59,982 nt of DNA from Halomonadaceae bacterium T82-2 (GTDB taxonomy: Bacteria > Pseudomonadota > Gammaproteobacteria > Pseudomonadales > Halomonadaceae), in contig LSBP01000019.1 in assembly GCA_001577635.1 (NCBI GenBank), positions 1 to 59,982 of the forward strand, read 5' to 3'. The translations under genes and the position numbers were made by a program. Numbering within the stretch: position 1 is the first letter of the stretch; each line of letters begins with the position of its first letter. Positions 25,484 to 35,052 of this stretch are shown here, piece after piece. The notes beneath the pieces were generated by a model, which had not been told where the DNA came from, made no database searches, and saw nothing but the letters and a program-made list of their open reading frames with translations.

Positions 25484-25566
25484 ACCGCCGAATCACGGCA
25501 ACGGTTGGCTTGATGCGTCCGACCCCCTAATCTGGTCGCACTTACCCGCTGCACTCAAGGCCGTCG

Positions 25567-26520
25567 ATGATTCGCACCTTTCAACTCCAGCGCCAGACCA
25601 TCAAGGAAGTCTCCGAGGACACCCTGCCGCTTGCCGAACGCCTGTCCCGGGCGACCTGGATCGACGCGCACGAACCCGATGATGTCGAGCGCGAACGACT
25701 CAACGCCTTCCTCGCCGACGAGCTGCCCGCCACCGACGACGTCGAGGAGATCGAGTCCTCGGCCCGCTACTTCGTCGACGCCGACGGCATCCACGTCCAC
25801 TCGCTGTTCCTGTCGCAGAGCGAGGGTCGGCACGGCAACACCACGGTGGCCTTCATCCTCCAGCCGGAGCGGCTGATTACCTTCCGCGACTGCGAGCTCG
25901 CCGACTTCCGCCTGCTGCGCCTGCGTGCACGCAGCGGCCAGGTCGAGGCCGACTCGGCGCAAACCCTGATGATGACCATCTTCGAGCAGAAGGTCGAAAA
26001 CCTCGCGGACACCCTGGAGGACATCCACCGCAAGCTCGAGGACGTCAGTTATCTGGTGCTTGAGGAGGAGGACTCGGACCTCGAGGACGCCATCGACCAG
26101 CTCGCCAAGCTCGAGGACAGCAACGGCAAGATCCGCCTGTGTCTGATGGACACCCAGCGCTCGGTGTCCTTCTTGATCCGCCACCTGCGCGGCCACGGCG
26201 AACTGCAGGAAACCGCCCGGGAAGTGATGCGCGACGTCGAGACGCTGATGAGCCACACCGCCTTCCTGTTCGACAAGATCAACTTCCTGATGGACTCCAC
26301 ACAGGGCTTCATCAACATCCAGCAGAACCAGATCATCAAGATCTTCTCGATCGCCGCCGTGGTCTTCCTGCCGCCGACCCTGGTGGCCAGCATCTACGGG
26401 ATGAACTTCGAGCACATGCCCGAGCTTTCCTGGCCTTACGGCTACCCCTTCGCCCTGGGCCTGATGGTCGCCGCCGGGGTGTCACCGTATCTGTACTTCA
26501 AGCACAAGAACTGGCTGTAG
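25567..26520 (+). CDS. corA: CorA-family magnesium/cobalt transporter
   Basis: A 317-residue CorA protein of typical length. A large cytosolic alpha/beta domain and the long stalk helix (to about residue 255) precede two C-terminal membrane helices. The pore signature GMN is present in SIYGMNFEHMPEL (about 279-291), followed by the acidic loop at the pore mouth. CorA forms pentamers in the inner membrane and imports Mg2+ (also Co2+ or Ni2+). It stands alone, behind the importer terminator and facing the cadR-like gene. Confidence 0.93.
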   Translation: MIRTFQLQRQTIKEVSEDTLPLAERLSRATWIDAHEPDDVERERLNAFLADELPATDDVEEIESSARYFVDADGIHVHSLFLSQSEGRHGNTTVAFILQPERLITFRDCELADFRLLRLRARSGQVEADSAQTLMMTIFEQKVENLADTLEDIHRKLEDVSYLVLEEEDSDLEDAIDQLAKLEDSNGKIRLCLMDTQRSVSFLIRHLRGHGELQETAREVMRDVETLMSHTAFLFDKINFLMDSTQGFINIQQNQIIKIFSIAAVVFLPPTLVASIYGMNFEHMPELSWPYGYPFALGLMVAAGVSPYLYFKHKNWL

Positions 26521-26550
26521 GATGGACGCCGGGCAGCGAGCGGGCAGGCC

Positions 26551-27009
26551 TCAATGAGAGTGGGCGCCGCCGATATGCTCCACCGCCGAGGGCGGCGCAT
26601 CGCTCCCCTCCTCGTCGGCGGGTTGCGCCAGCTCGCGCAGGATGCCGCAGTCCTGGGTTCCGCCGTCGCCCCGACAGCGCGCCCGCAGCTCCAGCAGCGC
26701 ACCGCGCAGGCTCTCTAGCTGGGCCAGCCGGCTCTCGACATGGCCGATATGTTCGTCGATCAGGGCATCGACCTCGGCGCAGTCACGCTCGGGATGATCG
26801 CGGTGCATCAGAAGGGTGCGAATCTCGTCGAGGGTCATGTCCAGTGCACGACAATGGCGAATGAATGTCAGGCGCTCCACATGCGCGCCGCCGTAGAGAC
26901 GATAGTTGCCGCGGCTGCGGGCGGGGGCCGGCAGCAGCCCCTCGCGCTCGTAGTAGCGGATGGTTTCCACCTGGCAGCCGGTACGACGCGCCAGTTCCCC
27001 GATCTTCAT
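26551..27009 (-). CDS. cadR: MerR-family Cd(II)/Pb(II)-responsive regulator (CadR-like)
   Basis: A 152-residue MerR regulator. The N-terminal winged helix reads MKIGELARRTGCQVETIRYY, followed by the REGLLP region and the dimerisation helix. The CadR-type metal ligands are in place: a cysteine in ERDCAEVD and two in the loop RCRGDGGTQDCGIL. The histidine-bearing tail (EHIGGAHSH) is like that of Pseudomonas CadR. ATG 27009 is preferred over GTG 27015. CadR normally sits divergent from the cadA efflux ATPase, but no cadA lies within the window, so its target must be elsewhere. It converges on corA. Confidence 0.85.
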   Translation of the reverse strand: MKIGELARRTGCQVETIRYYEREGLLPAPARSRGNYRLYGGAHVERLTFIRHCRALDMTLDEIRTLLMHRDHPERDCAEVDALIDEHIGHVESRLAQLESLRGALLELRARCRGDGGTQDCGILRELAQPADEEGSDAPPSAVEHIGGAHSH

Positions 27010-27236
27010 GAACACTCTCCCGCCGCGCCCCGACGCGGTTTTCGGCCTGTCGTGGGTGACCCTAGCGCGCCGCGCCGGCGCTGGCCAGCGGAGAGACGCC
27101 GCACGCGGAGCGCGTCATGCCCGGCACGCCATGGCGGACGCCAGGGAAAGGCTGGCATGGAACCTGCCGGAAATCGGACGCATCGCCTGGGCGGCGGTAC
27201 CCCGCGGGGTATCGCCGCTGCTTTTGGGCAGCCCCT

Positions 27237-27965
27237 TCAACCGCGCGAGGCACGCCGCTCGTTCGCCTGGCGCAGGAAATTCAGAATCCAGCGTGCCATC
27301 ACCTGGTCATCCACCGGCGCATTGAGCGACGCCAACCCTTCGCGCACCCGGTTGGCCGGCACCAGATCCCGGCGCCGCGTCATCAGGTCCGCCGAGTAGG
27401 CCTTGGCGAACTCCGGATGGCCCTGTACGCCGAGAAAGGCCTCGCCGACCTGCATGACGTAAATCGGGCAGAAGTCGCTCTCGGCAAGCAGCGTCGAGCC
27501 CTCCGGCATGCGCACGACCTGATCCTGATGGCTGACCACCAGGTCGAGGCTCTCCTGCCAGGGTTCCATCCACTCGGCATGGCGGGTAAGGCGATTGAAC
27601 GACATGCCCACGCCCCAGCCACGCTCGCTCTTGACCACCTCGCCGCCCAGGGCCCGGGCGATCAGCTGGTGGCCGAAGCAGATCCCCACCAGCGGCTTGC
27701 CGGCGGCCCACAGCTCGCGCACGAAGCCGCACAGGGCCTCGATCCAGGCATCACCGTCGTTGACCCCATACTTGGAACCGGTGGTCATCCAGGCATCCAC
27801 GGCATCGACATCGTCGGGCAGCTCGCCGTCGAGGCAGCGCCAGACCCGAAACTCGACCGTGGGATCGACGCTGGTAAACAACCGTTCGAACATCGCCGGA
27901 TAGTTGCCGTGACGAGGCTGCAACGCCTCGTCGACGTCATCACACTGCAGCAGACCGATTCGCAT
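27237..27965 (-). CDS. class I glutamine amidotransferase-like protein
   Basis: A 242-residue stand-alone class I amidotransferase domain. The nucleophile Cys96 lies in GICFGHQLIARALGG, and the triad is completed by His183 and Glu185 in GVQGHPEF. Stand-alone members resemble the GMP synthase N-domain and include gamma-glutamyl hydrolases of polyamine or amine breakdown (PuuD/GguA-like) and uncharacterised proteins; which one this is cannot be decided. ATG 27965 is supported by GGAG about nine bases upstream. The 227-base gap to the cadR-like gene holds no gene and no clear metal-responsive operator. Confidence 0.85.
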   Translation of the reverse strand: MRIGLLQCDDVDEALQPRHGNYPAMFERLFTSVDPTVEFRVWRCLDGELPDDVDAVDAWMTTGSKYGVNDGDAWIEALCGFVRELWAAGKPLVGICFGHQLIARALGGEVVKSERGWGVGMSFNRLTRHAEWMEPWQESLDLVVSHQDQVVRMPEGSTLLAESDFCPIYVMQVGEAFLGVQGHPEFAKAYSADLMTRRRDLVPANRVREGLASLNAPVDDQVMARWILNFLRQANERRASRG

Positions 27966-28118
27966 GGGCGGTGACTCCTTGATCATCGATGAAAGGCATC
28001 GGGCTCCGGGAAGAACCCGGTCGACCGTCGATATCCTGACGATAACTTGCCCCTCTCGCGAGCGCATCCGGCATGGCATCCAGTCCCCGGGAACGACGGG
28101 CAATGAACAGCGCGCGGA

Positions 28119-30452
28119 CTACCCCTGGGGCATGGAGTCCGTCGCACCGGCCACCGCCTTCAGGGACGACGCCAGCGCCGCATACGGCATCGGCCGGTGG
28201 AAGAGAAAGCCCTGGAAGGCATGGCAGCCGTTGGCCTCGAGAAACGCCTGCTGGTCATGGGTCTCGACCCCTTCGGCGACCACGTCCAGCGCCAGATGCC
28301 GCGCGATGGCGATGATGGTCTGGACGATGGCCGCATCGTTGGCGTCCTCGAGCTCCTGAATGAAGCTGCGATCGATCTTCAGTTCGTCGAGCGGCAGGCG
28401 CTTGAGATAGGACAGCGACGAGTAGCCCACGCCGAAGTCATCGATCGCCAGCCCCACTCCGATGCGCTTGAGGCCATTCAGCGTCTCGATGGCGGCGTAC
28501 AGGTCATCGATCAGCACCCCTTCGGTGATCTCCAGCAACAGCCGGGCGGGGTCGATCCCTGCCGCATCGACACACGCCGCGACGCGCTCGAGGAAATCGC
28601 GGCGCGCGAACTGGTGCGGACTGATGTTGACCGACAGCCGCGGCAGCCGGGTCGCCGGCAGCCGCCGCAGCGCCTCGCAGGCCTCGCGCAGCACCCAGTC
28701 GCCGAGCTCGAGAATCAGTCCGGTCTCCTCTGCCACGGGGATGAACTCGGCGGGCGAGACCATGCCCAGCGTGGGGTGCTGCCAGCGCAGCAGGGCCTCG
28801 GCACCGGTGATCCGCTCGTGACGCCCCACCTGCGGCTGGAAATACAGCATGAGCTGGTCCCCCGAGGCGAGCGCCTGGCGCAACCCCTGTTCCAGCGCCA
28901 GATGATGCAACGCGGCGGTGCGCATGCTCGGCAGGTAGTGGCGCACGCAGGCCCTGCCTGACGCCTTGGCCTGATACATCGCCGTCTCGGCCTGCTTGAT
29001 CAGCTCCATGGCGCTGGCGGGCGTCGCGCCGAACAGGGCGATACCCAGACTCGGCGTGATGGTGAGCGTTCGCTCCGCCACCGGATAGGACACCGACAGG
29101 GACGCCACGACCCGCTCGGCCATCTGCTGGGCGTCGGTCTTGGCCCGGGCCAATGTCTCGCCGAGCGAATCCAGCACCACCACGAACTCGTCACCGCTGA
29201 GCCGGGCGGCCACGCCACCGTCGCCCGACAGCGTATTGAGCCGTTCGGCAACCAGCATCAGCAGCCGGTCGCCGGCGGCATGACCCAGCGACTCGTTGAC
29301 CTTCTTGAAATGATCCAGGTCGATGAACAGCACCGCGCCATGCTCGCCACGACGCCGGCACTGCGCCTGTGCCCGGGCCAGCCGATCCAGCAACAGTCGC
29401 CGGTTGGGCAGGTTCGTCAGTGGGTCATAGAAGGCCTGCCGGTGAATGGTGGCCTCGGCCTGCCGGTGTTCGGTGAGATCCTCGATGATCGCCATGCCGC
29501 CGACGATGGCCCCCTGCTCGTCGCGAATGCCGCTGAACAGGGCCCGCATGGGCCGGGTCTGGCCGGAGAGCACCGCCGTGTAATCGCCCTCGAAGTGCCC
29601 CTGGCCCTCGGTCAGCGCCTGCGTCAGCGCACGGCATACCCGGGTATCCCGCAGGGTGGCGGGCAGGTCGAGTCCGATCAGCCCGGCGCGGGACGTGCCG
29701 ATGAGGTCCACGAAGCGATCGTTGCAGTCGAGAATCCGGCCGCGAGCATCGAAATGAAAGACCCCCAGGGGCGAGGCCTGGAAGACCGCCCGATAGCGGG
29801 CCTCGCTTTCCCGCAGGTCCTGCTCGCGGCGCTGGCGATCCGCCTCGAGCCGCAGTTTCTCGCGCAGCACGCTGCTCCAGCGCTGGCTGGCGCCGATCAC
29901 GAACACCAGGAAGACCCCGACCATCAGGGCCAGCTTCGAGGCCAGCGGCGTGTCCATCCGGGCATACTGGAACGCCATCGGCAGCGCCACCGGTACCAGG
30001 CAGACGATCGCCGCCGCCCACAGCGGTGACAGGGTCGTCACGGCCCCCGCGCTCACCCCGGCGACGGTCAGCACCAGCGCCGGCTGATACGCCGGCTCAT
30101 GCGGGAACAGCCAGATGACCGCCGCGCCCCAGACACTGCCGGTCAGCAGCGCCCCGCCCAGGGCCAGGCAGCGCCAGCGCGGATGCCGCCGGGCGGCATG
30201 GTCCAGACGGCGGAAGTACACGCCGATTCCACAGCGCACCATCGACACCAGCAGCATGACCAGCAGCCAGGCCAGCAGGGCCCCGTGGGCGACCACCGGC
30301 CAGAGAATGCCCACCAGGAGGGCCGCCCCTATGACGCTGAACAGGCAGGGCTGCCAGAGCCCCTGATACAGCATCGCGACCTGCTCATCGCGTATCCACT
30401 GTTCCGCCGGATCCCCGCGTTTGCCACCCGACCCGCTCAGCCAGCCCGTCAC
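28119..30452 (-). CDS. membrane GGDEF-EAL protein with PAS domain
   Basis: A 777-residue cyclic-di-GMP protein. The N-terminal membrane region (about 30-190) has several hydrophobic segments; a PAS domain follows at about 215-330. The GGDEF domain (about 340-500) has the active-site variant SGDEF, a form often still active. The EAL domain (about 515-765) keeps EALLRW, the DDFGVGYSS loop, KIDRSFI and AEGVET. Both synthesis and breakdown of cyclic di-GMP are thus possible; dual proteins are often biased one way. The start is GTG 30452. It is divergent from mdh, with a palindrome-rich spacer between. Confidence 0.9.
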   Translation of the reverse strand: MTGWLSGSGGKRGDPAEQWIRDEQVAMLYQGLWQPCLFSVIGAALLVGILWPVVAHGALLAWLLVMLLVSMVRCGIGVYFRRLDHAARRHPRWRCLALGGALLTGSVWGAAVIWLFPHEPAYQPALVLTVAGVSAGAVTTLSPLWAAAIVCLVPVALPMAFQYARMDTPLASKLALMVGVFLVFVIGASQRWSSVLREKLRLEADRQRREQDLRESEARYRAVFQASPLGVFHFDARGRILDCNDRFVDLIGTSRAGLIGLDLPATLRDTRVCRALTQALTEGQGHFEGDYTAVLSGQTRPMRALFSGIRDEQGAIVGGMAIIEDLTEHRQAEATIHRQAFYDPLTNLPNRRLLLDRLARAQAQCRRRGEHGAVLFIDLDHFKKVNESLGHAAGDRLLMLVAERLNTLSGDGGVAARLSGDEFVVVLDSLGETLARAKTDAQQMAERVVASLSVSYPVAERTLTITPSLGIALFGATPASAMELIKQAETAMYQAKASGRACVRHYLPSMRTAALHHLALEQGLRQALASGDQLMLYFQPQVGRHERITGAEALLRWQHPTLGMVSPAEFIPVAEETGLILELGDWVLREACEALRRLPATRLPRLSVNISPHQFARRDFLERVAACVDAAGIDPARLLLEITEGVLIDDLYAAIETLNGLKRIGVGLAIDDFGVGYSSLSYLKRLPLDELKIDRSFIQELEDANDAAIVQTIIAIARHLALDVVAEGVETHDQQAFLEANGCHAFQGFLFHRPMPYAALASSLKAVAGATDSMPQG

Positions 30453-30827
30453 ATTCCGGCTCCTGTTTCCCTGCTACTTTTTCACGAACGCTTTTACGAA
30501 CAAGCGGCGGGCACGGCACCAGGCGTTCGTGCCCACCGCCTTCATGGACGCATTTCATGCCCTGGCATGAAACGTTTCATCAAGAAAATACTGTCTCGTG
30601 ACGATACGCAAGACCCCGAAGGGCGAAACCGGCCGAAGGGAACGTACGCGGATCATCGATCAAGGTCGAAGCGGAATTTCCGTCAGTCCTGCTATGCTTG
30701 CGGAGGAATCGGTCGTCACCACGACTGATGAAATCCTGTGTTCATCACCCGGCCGGGGCTTTCCGGCATCGACCAGGAGGGGCACCACGGCCGGCATTAC
30801 CGTTCAACGAGCCTAGGGAAGTCCGAC
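30453..30827. promoter_or_regulatory. 375-base spacer with overlapping palindromes (30553-30580)
   Basis: No gene is supported in this stretch. It contains two overlapping perfect palindromes: TTTCATGCC-CT-GGCATGAAA (30553-30572) and ATGAAACGTTTCAT (30567-30580). The second resembles LacI-family operators, including the Cra/FruR type (TGAAACGTTTCA core). The palindromes lie about 100 bases upstream of the GTG of the GGDEF-EAL gene and 248 bases upstream of mdh, so either or both could be controlled. Confidence 0.5.
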
Positions 30828-31931
30828 ATGAAGCGTCCGTTTCGCATTGCCGTTACCGGTGCCGCCGGTAGCATCAGCAACTCCCTGCTTTTCCGTCTTG
30901 CCGCGGGCGAGGTCTTCGGCCCCGACCAGCCGCTCATCCTGCAGCTGATCGAGCGTCCCGAGGCCATGGAAGCACTGCGTGGCATGGCGATGGAACTCGA
31001 GGACTGCGCCTTCCCGCTGCTGCACAACGTGCGCCTGCACGACAATGTTCAGGACGGTTTTCGCAACGTGCATTTCGCCTTCCTGGTGGGGGCCAAGCCG
31101 CGCGGGCCCGGCATGGAACGCGCCGACCTGCTGTCCGCCAACGCCGAGATCTTCAGCGCGCAGGGGCGCGCACTCAACGATTACGCCAATCCCGACGTCA
31201 AGGTGCTGGTGGTCGGCAACCCGGCCAACACCAACGCCCTGATCGCCAGCCGCAACGCCCCGGACCTGTCGCCCTCCCAGTTCACGGCGATGAGCCGGCT
31301 CGACCACAACCGCGCCCAGGGCATGATCGCCAACCGCTTCGGCTGCAACGCCAGCGACATCCGCAGGGTCGCCATCTGGGGCAACCACAGCGCCACCCAG
31401 TACCCGGACCTGCATCACGCCACGGCCATGGGTGAGCCCGTGTGGCCGGAGCTGGACCCCAAGTGGGTGGACGAAGAGTACATCCCGCGGGTCCAGAAGC
31501 GCGGCGCCGAGATCATCGCCGCCCGCGGCCAGTCGAGCGCCGCCTCGGCCGCCCAGGGGGCCATCGATCACATGCGCGACTGGTACTTCGGCACCCCCGA
31601 TGACGACTTCGTCAGCATGTGCGTGGTGTCCGACGGCAGCTACGGCGTGACCAAGGGCATCGTCTTCTCCTTCCCGGTACGCTGCCGCTACGGGCGCTAC
31701 GAGATCGTCCAGGGCCTGCCGATCGACGAGGCCGCCCGCAAGCGCATCGAGACCACCGAGAAGGAGCTGATCGACGAGAAGGCCGGTGTCGAGCACCTGC
31801 TGCCCGCCGAGACCGAGGCCGCCCACCTCAACCTGCGCACCACGCTGCGCTCCGGCGCCTCGCGCTACGGCGAGGAGGACACCCTCGACGACAGCGAGGC
31901 CAGCGTGCTGCGCACCGATCGAGTGCTGTAA
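30828..31931 (+). CDS. mdh: malate dehydrogenase with C-terminal extension
   Basis: A 367-residue NAD-dependent malate dehydrogenase of the about 325-residue class that also occurs in Burkholderia and plants. The Rossmann start is [20 protein letters not shown]. The substrate arginines lie in [15 protein letters not shown], and the active-site His is in [11 protein letters not shown]. It converts malate and oxaloacetate in the citric acid cycle. The usual family end falls at about residue 325 (VEHLL); here an extra 42-residue acidic tail continues in frame ([15 protein letters not shown], then [14 protein letters not shown]). ATG 30828 is supported by AGGGA. A hairpin follows the stop. Confidence 0.9.
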   Translation: MKRPFRIAVTGAAGSISNSLLFRLAAGEVFGPDQPLILQLIERPEAMEALRGMAMELEDCAFPLLHNVRLHDNVQDGFRNVHFAFLVGAKPRGPGMERADLLSANAEIFSAQGRALNDYANPDVKVLVVGNPANTNALIASRNAPDLSPSQFTAMSRLDHNRAQGMIANRFGCNASDIRRVAIWGNHSATQYPDLHHATAMGEPVWPELDPKWVDEEYIPRVQKRGAEIIAARGQSSAASAAQGAIDHMRDWYFGTPDDDFVSMCVVSDGSYGVTKGIVFSFPVRCRYGRYEIVQGLPIDEAARKRIETTEKELIDEKAGVEHLLPAETEAAHLNLRTTLRSGASRYGEEDTLDDSEASVLRTDRVL

Positions 31932-31943
31932 CCGGCCTCTGTC

Positions 31944-31971
31944 GCGCGGGCACGCAAGGACGTGCCCGCGC
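31944..31971 (+). terminator. GC-rich hairpin between mdh and the SDR gene
   Basis: GCGCGGGCACG-CAAGGA-CGTGCCCGCGC is a perfect 11-bp stem, 12 bases after the mdh stop. No T-run follows, so it may be a partial terminator or an mRNA-stabilising hairpin. Confidence 0.45.
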
Positions 31972-32015
31972 GCCGCTCACCGACAGCAGGCAATCACCGG
32001 AGCGAGGAGATGACG

Positions 32016-32702
32016 ATGAACGATCGCGTATTCCTGATCACCGGCGCCTCCAGCGGCATCGGCGCCGCCACCGCCCGAGCCGCCCATCACCAGGGCTACC
32101 AGCTGGCGCTGGCCGCCCGCTCGACGGACAGGCTCGAGTCCCTGGTCCAGGAGTTCGGCCCGGAAAAGGCCCTGGCCCTGACCTGCGACGTTACCGACAT
32201 GGACGCGCAGCAGGCCATGATCGACCAGACCCTCGAGCGCTTCGGGCGCATCGACGTGGTCTTCGCCAACGCCGGCATGGGCGGCTCTCCCGGCGGCTTC
32301 AGCAGCGCCGACCACCGCGTGTGGCGCGACATGCTGATGACCAACGTCTACGGCGTGGGGCTGACGATCCAGGCCGCCCTGCCGGCCCTGCGGCGCAGCC
32401 AGGGACATATCCTGCTCACCGGCTCCGCCGCCGGCCGGACCACCATCCCCGGCTCGATGTACAGCGCCAGCAAGTGGGCCGTGACCGGCATCGGCTACAA
32501 CCTGCGCGAGGAACTGCGCGGCAGCGGCATCCGCGTCACGCTGATCGAGCCCGGCATGGTCGACACGCCGTTCTTCGACCAGCCGCCCGAGACGGCCCTC
32601 AAGGATCGCGACATCGCCAATGCCGTGATGTACGCGGTGAGCCAGCCGGAGCATGTCGATGTCAACGAGATCCTGGTCCGTCCGACCCCGGCACCGGAAT
32701 GA
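32016..32702 (+). CDS. short-chain dehydrogenase/reductase
   Basis: A 228-residue SDR. The NAD(P)-binding motif TGASSGIG is at about residues 9-16, NAG at about 85-87, and the catalytic Ser and Y-x3-K in SMYSASKWA. It resembles NADP-preferring serine 3-dehydrogenase/YdfG-like and similar classical SDRs; the substrate is unknown. ATG 32016 is preferred over 32010 because GAGGAG lies right against the first ATG but seven bases from the second. It follows mdh after a hairpin. Confidence 0.85.
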   Translation: MNDRVFLITGASSGIGAATARAAHHQGYQLALAARSTDRLESLVQEFGPEKALALTCDVTDMDAQQAMIDQTLERFGRIDVVFANAGMGGSPGGFSSADHRVWRDMLMTNVYGVGLTIQAALPALRRSQGHILLTGSAAGRTTIPGSMYSASKWAVTGIGYNLREELRGSGIRVTLIEPGMVDTPFFDQPPETALKDRDIANAVMYAVSQPEHVDVNEILVRPTPAPE

Positions 32703-32833
32703 GACGCGGGGAAGCGTCGACCTGGCGTTGATTGGCGTTGACGCCGGTCAAGCGAAAAGTCGCTCGCCCCTCTGGCCTAACGCGAAAAAATTGCGCATCC
32801 TGATGTCGTCCAATCGTCAGATAACGGAGCCCC

Positions 32834-33142
32834 ATGGACGCGGTACGAAGACGTAGCGACTGTGTCAGACCGGCACAGTCAGCCACTCGACAGCGCGACT
32901 TCGATGTCAGAGACATGGAACGCCGCACCCGACTGATGCGTGTCGTCACCCGCCGCATCGCCCTCTCCGAACTCGGCAATCGGGAAATCGCCCGACGCGC
33001 TGGTGTTCCCAGCCAGCGCATCAGCGACCTGCTGGCCGGTCGCCTGGAGCACTTCTCCGCCGAGGAGCTCAAGGCCATCCGCGACAGCATGCCGGCCGTC
33101 GCCGAGGACATCGACGACCCCCTGCAGCCCACGCCACCCTAG
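32834..33142 (+). CDS. small XRE/HigA-like helix-turn-helix protein
   Basis: A 102-residue basic-acidic protein. The C-terminal half holds a Xre-type helix-turn-helix (NREIARRAGVPSQRISDLL at about 50-68), followed by a helix and an acidic tail. This is the fold of HigA-type antitoxins and small repressors. No toxin-like small gene lies directly upstream or downstream: ilvD follows on the other strand. GGAG precedes the ATG at 32834; a shorter form from ATG 32915 is possible. Function unknown. Confidence 0.6.
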   Translation: MDAVRRRSDCVRPAQSATRQRDFDVRDMERRTRLMRVVTRRIALSELGNREIARRAGVPSQRISDLLAGRLEHFSAEELKAIRDSMPAVAEDIDDPLQPTPP

Positions 33143-33229
33143 ACGTCAAACGCCTCTCGTGTAGCAGCCAGCTCCTCGCCGGCCCGGCCGCCCGTGTGTA
33201 TCCCTCACGACGGCCGAGCCGGGCACACG

Positions 33230-34924
33230 TCACTCGGGCAGGTCGGTCACCGCCCCCAGCGAGGCCGAACTCACCGTGCGCGCGTACTTGGCCAGCACGC
33301 CGCGGCGATAGCGCGGTGCCGGCTGGTGCCAGGCGGCGCGACGCCGCTCGAGCTCCTCGGAACTCAGGGCGACATCGATGGTGTCAGCCTCGGCATCGAT
33401 GGTGATCTCGTCGCCGTCCTCGACCAGCGCAATCGGCCCGCCGTTGAACGCCTCGGGCGTGACGTGGCCGACCACGAAGCCGTGGCTGCCGCCGGAGAAG
33501 CGCCCGTCGGTGATCAGCGCCACCGCATCGCCCAGGCCCCGGCCCATGATCGCCGAGGTCGGGGTGAGCATCTCGCGCATCCCCGGTCCGCCGCGCGGTC
33601 CCTCGTAGCGGATCACCACCACGTCGCCGGCGACCACGGTGCCGTCGTTGATACGCGCCTGGGCCTCCTCCTCGGAACCGAACACCCGCGCACGGCCGGT
33701 AAAACGCGTGCCTTCCTTGCCGGTGATCTTGGCCACCGCCCCCTCCGGAGCCAGGTTGCCACGCAGGATGCGCAGGTGGCTCTGTGCCTTGACCGGGGCA
33801 TCGAGCGGCTGAATGATTCGCTGATCGCCGGGATAGGGCGCGACGTCGGCCAGGTTCTCGGCCAGCGTGTGCCCGGTCACGGTCAGGCAGTCGCCATGCA
33901 GCAGGCCGGCATCGAGCAGCATCTTCATCAGCGGCTGGATGCCACCGATCGCCACCAGCTCGCTCATCATGTAGTGGCCACTCGGCCGCAGGTCGGCGAG
34001 CACCGGAACGCGCCGACCGAGGCGCGTGAAGTCATCGAGCGACACCTCGACACCAATCGCGCTGGCCATGGCGACCAGATGCAACACCGCATTGGTCGAG
34101 CCGCCCAGGGCGATGACCACGGTGATGGCGTTCTCGAAGGCCTCGCGGGTCATGATGTCGCTGGGACGAATGTCGCGCTCGAGCAGCTCGAGCACCGCCG
34201 CCCCGGCGGCACGGCTGTCGTCGCGCTTGGTCTGTGACACGGCGTTCTGCGCCGAACTGCCCGGCAGGCTCATGCCCAGCGCCTCGATCGCCGAGGCCAT
34301 GGTATTGGCGGTGTACATGCCGCCGCAGGATCCCGGCCCGGGAATCGCCGTCTCCTCGATCTGCTTGAGCTCGATGCGGTCGATGTCGCCGCGGGAATGC
34401 GCGCCCATCGCCTCGAACACCGAGACGATGTCGGTATGGTTCTCGCCCGGCAGAATGGTGCCGCCATAGACGAACACGCCGGGCCGGTCGAGGCGCGCCA
34501 GGCCGATCATGCAGCCCGGCATGTTCTTGTCGCAGCCGCCGATCGCCACTACACCGTCGAAGCCCTCGCAACCCGCCACCGCCTCGATCGAGTCGGCGAT
34601 GATCTCGCGCGAGACCAGCGAGTACTTCATGCCCTCGGTGCCGTTGGCGATACCGTCCGAGATGGTAATGGTATTGAAGATCACGCCCTTGCCACCGGCC
34701 GCATCGGCGCCGTCACGCGCCGCGTCGGCAAGATCGCCGATATGGCTGTTGCACGGCGTCACCTGGCTCCAGGTCGAGGCGACGCCCACCTGCGGGCGGG
34801 TGAAGTCCTCGTCGGAAAAACCCACCGCCCGCAGCATGGCGCGGCTGGCGGCCTTGCCCGGCCCGTCGACGACCGGGCCGGAGTAACGGCGACGCGGGTC
34901 CGGGGTGTTGCTCTGATCGCTCAT
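33230..34924 (-). CDS. ilvD: dihydroxy-acid dehydratase
   Basis: A 564-residue enzyme of the shorter IlvD/Edd class. The three iron-sulphur cysteines are visible in [19 protein letters not shown] and [10 protein letters not shown]. The C-terminal domain has the [25 protein letters not shown]-type motif (seen here in two parts, [12 protein letters not shown] and [13 protein letters not shown]). It catalyses the third step of isoleucine/valine synthesis, dehydrating dihydroxy acids to keto acids. The ATG at 34924 has GAGAGGA upstream. A second, longer ilvD may exist elsewhere. It is a single-gene unit facing the HTH gene. Confidence 0.9.
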   Translation of the reverse strand: MSDQSNTPDPRRRYSGPVVDGPGKAASRAMLRAVGFSDEDFTRPQVGVASTWSQVTPCNSHIGDLADAARDGADAAGGKGVIFNTITISDGIANGTEGMKYSLVSREIIADSIEAVAGCEGFDGVVAIGGCDKNMPGCMIGLARLDRPGVFVYGGTILPGENHTDIVSVFEAMGAHSRGDIDRIELKQIEETAIPGPGSCGGMYTANTMASAIEALGMSLPGSSAQNAVSQTKRDDSRAAGAAVLELLERDIRPSDIMTREAFENAITVVIALGGSTNAVLHLVAMASAIGVEVSLDDFTRLGRRVPVLADLRPSGHYMMSELVAIGGIQPLMKMLLDAGLLHGDCLTVTGHTLAENLADVAPYPGDQRIIQPLDAPVKAQSHLRILRGNLAPEGAVAKITGKEGTRFTGRARVFGSEEEAQARINDGTVVAGDVVVIRYEGPRGGPGMREMLTPTSAIMGRGLGDAVALITDGRFSGGSHGFVVGHVTPEAFNGGPIALVEDGDEITIDAEADTIDVALSSEELERRRAAWHQPAPRYRRGVLAKYARTVSSASLGAVTDLPE

Positions 34925-35052
34925 CGGTCCTCTCCACGGCTGCACGATGTCATTTCAACATAGCGCCTCAGTCTGGGAGCGGACCGGAGAGGACGCAAAT
35001 ACCGCGCCCCTTGGCAGGGCAATCGCCGCTGGGTCTGGCAAGGGATGTCGGG

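Noticed and set aside
29190-29210. SGDEF instead of GGDEF as a sign of an inactive cyclase
   Set aside because: A Ser at the first position occurs in active diguanylate cyclases, so this alone does not show loss of activity.
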